The translations under genes were made by a program, and so were the position numbers. A stretch of 64,000 bases of DNA from Sphingobacterium sp. LZ7M1. Lineage in GTDB: Bacteria; Bacteroidota; Bacteroidia; Sphingobacteriales; Sphingobacteriaceae. Positions 63,842 through 64,000 of this stretch are shown piece after piece. The notes beneath the pieces were generated by a model. The model did not search any database. It saw only the letters and a list, made by a program, of their open reading frames with translations, and was not told the DNA's origin. Numbering within the stretch: position 1 is the stretch's first letter; each line of letters starts with the position of its first letter. The DNA is taken from the NCBI RefSeq assembly GCF_024296865.1, contig NZ_CP101134.1:2728001-2792000 (forward strand), written 5' to 3'.

Positions 63842-64000
63842 AGCGATGTGTTTTGGTTAGTTTAAACTAATTTAATGAATTTATTTGAGGAAACAGCTAT
63901 GGATGATATTTGTTTTTTGAAGAAAATTCTTTTTATACCCCTACAAATCATTGAAGAATCATAGAATTTGGCATTATTTCAATTCATTTTAAAATAATAT

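Overview
The window looks like a chromosome segment of a Sphingobacteriaceae-type Bacteroidota (Sphingobacterium/Pedobacter-like). Support: a SusC/SusD pair, lipoproteins with Bacteroidota-style lipoboxes, several TAnnTTTG-type -7 promoter boxes, a relaxase and MobC of the Bacteroidota mobilizable-element type, and a ligase-associated exonuclease/ATP-dependent ligase pair. No rRNA, tRNA or CRISPR array was seen. Core genes (mnmE, MFS transporter, ligase, SusCD, DUF4157 protein) are clearly less AT-rich by eye than the accessory segments (about 1-3.5 kb and 7.4-43.3 kb).

Layout. (1) 1-3.5 kb: an AT-rich operon of three unfamiliar genes, including a membrane-anchored transglutaminase-like protein. 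(2) 3.57-4.39 kb: no intact gene, but a decayed copy of the 3' end of the MFS gene, REP-like palindromes and a 45-bp tandem repeat. (3) 4.39-7.42 kb: MFS transporter (minus) and mnmE (plus). (4) 7.40-29.39 kb: an integrated mobilizable element of about 22 kb inserted exactly in the last codons of mnmE. The left junction reads TGT-ATC-GGT-AAA-TAA. At 29381-29395 the displaced host end TGT-ATC-GGG-AAG-TAA, with the same peptide CIGK-stop, is still visible. It carries a tyrosine integrase, excisionase-like HTH, SF3-type helicase, a cluster of at least 11 ATCATCAA octamers, TOPRIM primase, MobC, MOB relaxase with a second gene nested in another frame, unknown cargo, a type I restriction-modification operon (HsdM-HsdS-BroN/Fic-HsdR) and, 30 bp downstream, a three-gene ABC-ATPase conflict system (ABC-3C). 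(5) 29.6-42.6 kb: a second defence block outside that attR, with HsdM-RhuM-HsdS-GIY-YIG-unknown-DUF262/DUF1524-HsdR followed by YaaC-like and HNH genes. No integrase was found there. (6) 42.6-44.2 kb: a decayed copy of the 3' end of the downstream phytase-like gene, a 43-aa membrane peptide and a secreted-protein gene broken in a T-run. (7) 44.2-64 kb: core-like genes, namely phytase-like lipoprotein, small membrane proteins, MaoC hydratase, ligase-associated exonuclease and ligase, a DEAD-box relative with degenerate motifs, RraA-like protein, a second T-run frameshift gene, a RibD-C reductase, SusC/SusD, a 1426-aa DUF4157 protein with an HNH-like tail, and a VOC protein.

How it fits together. 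The mobile element replicates or transfers with its own helicase, primase and relaxase and brings a layered defence cargo. The type I enzymes would restrict foreign DNA, and the ABC-3C module would act as a nuclease-based second line. The HsdS of the first system carries two exact 12-bp repeats in its central linker, the arrangement known from EcoR124-type enzymes in which repeat number changes DNA specificity. At three places an accessory segment meets a duplicated 3' end of a core gene (mnmE, MFS, phytase-like). The mnmE case is clear site-specific integration; the other two are older, longer duplications of uncertain origin.
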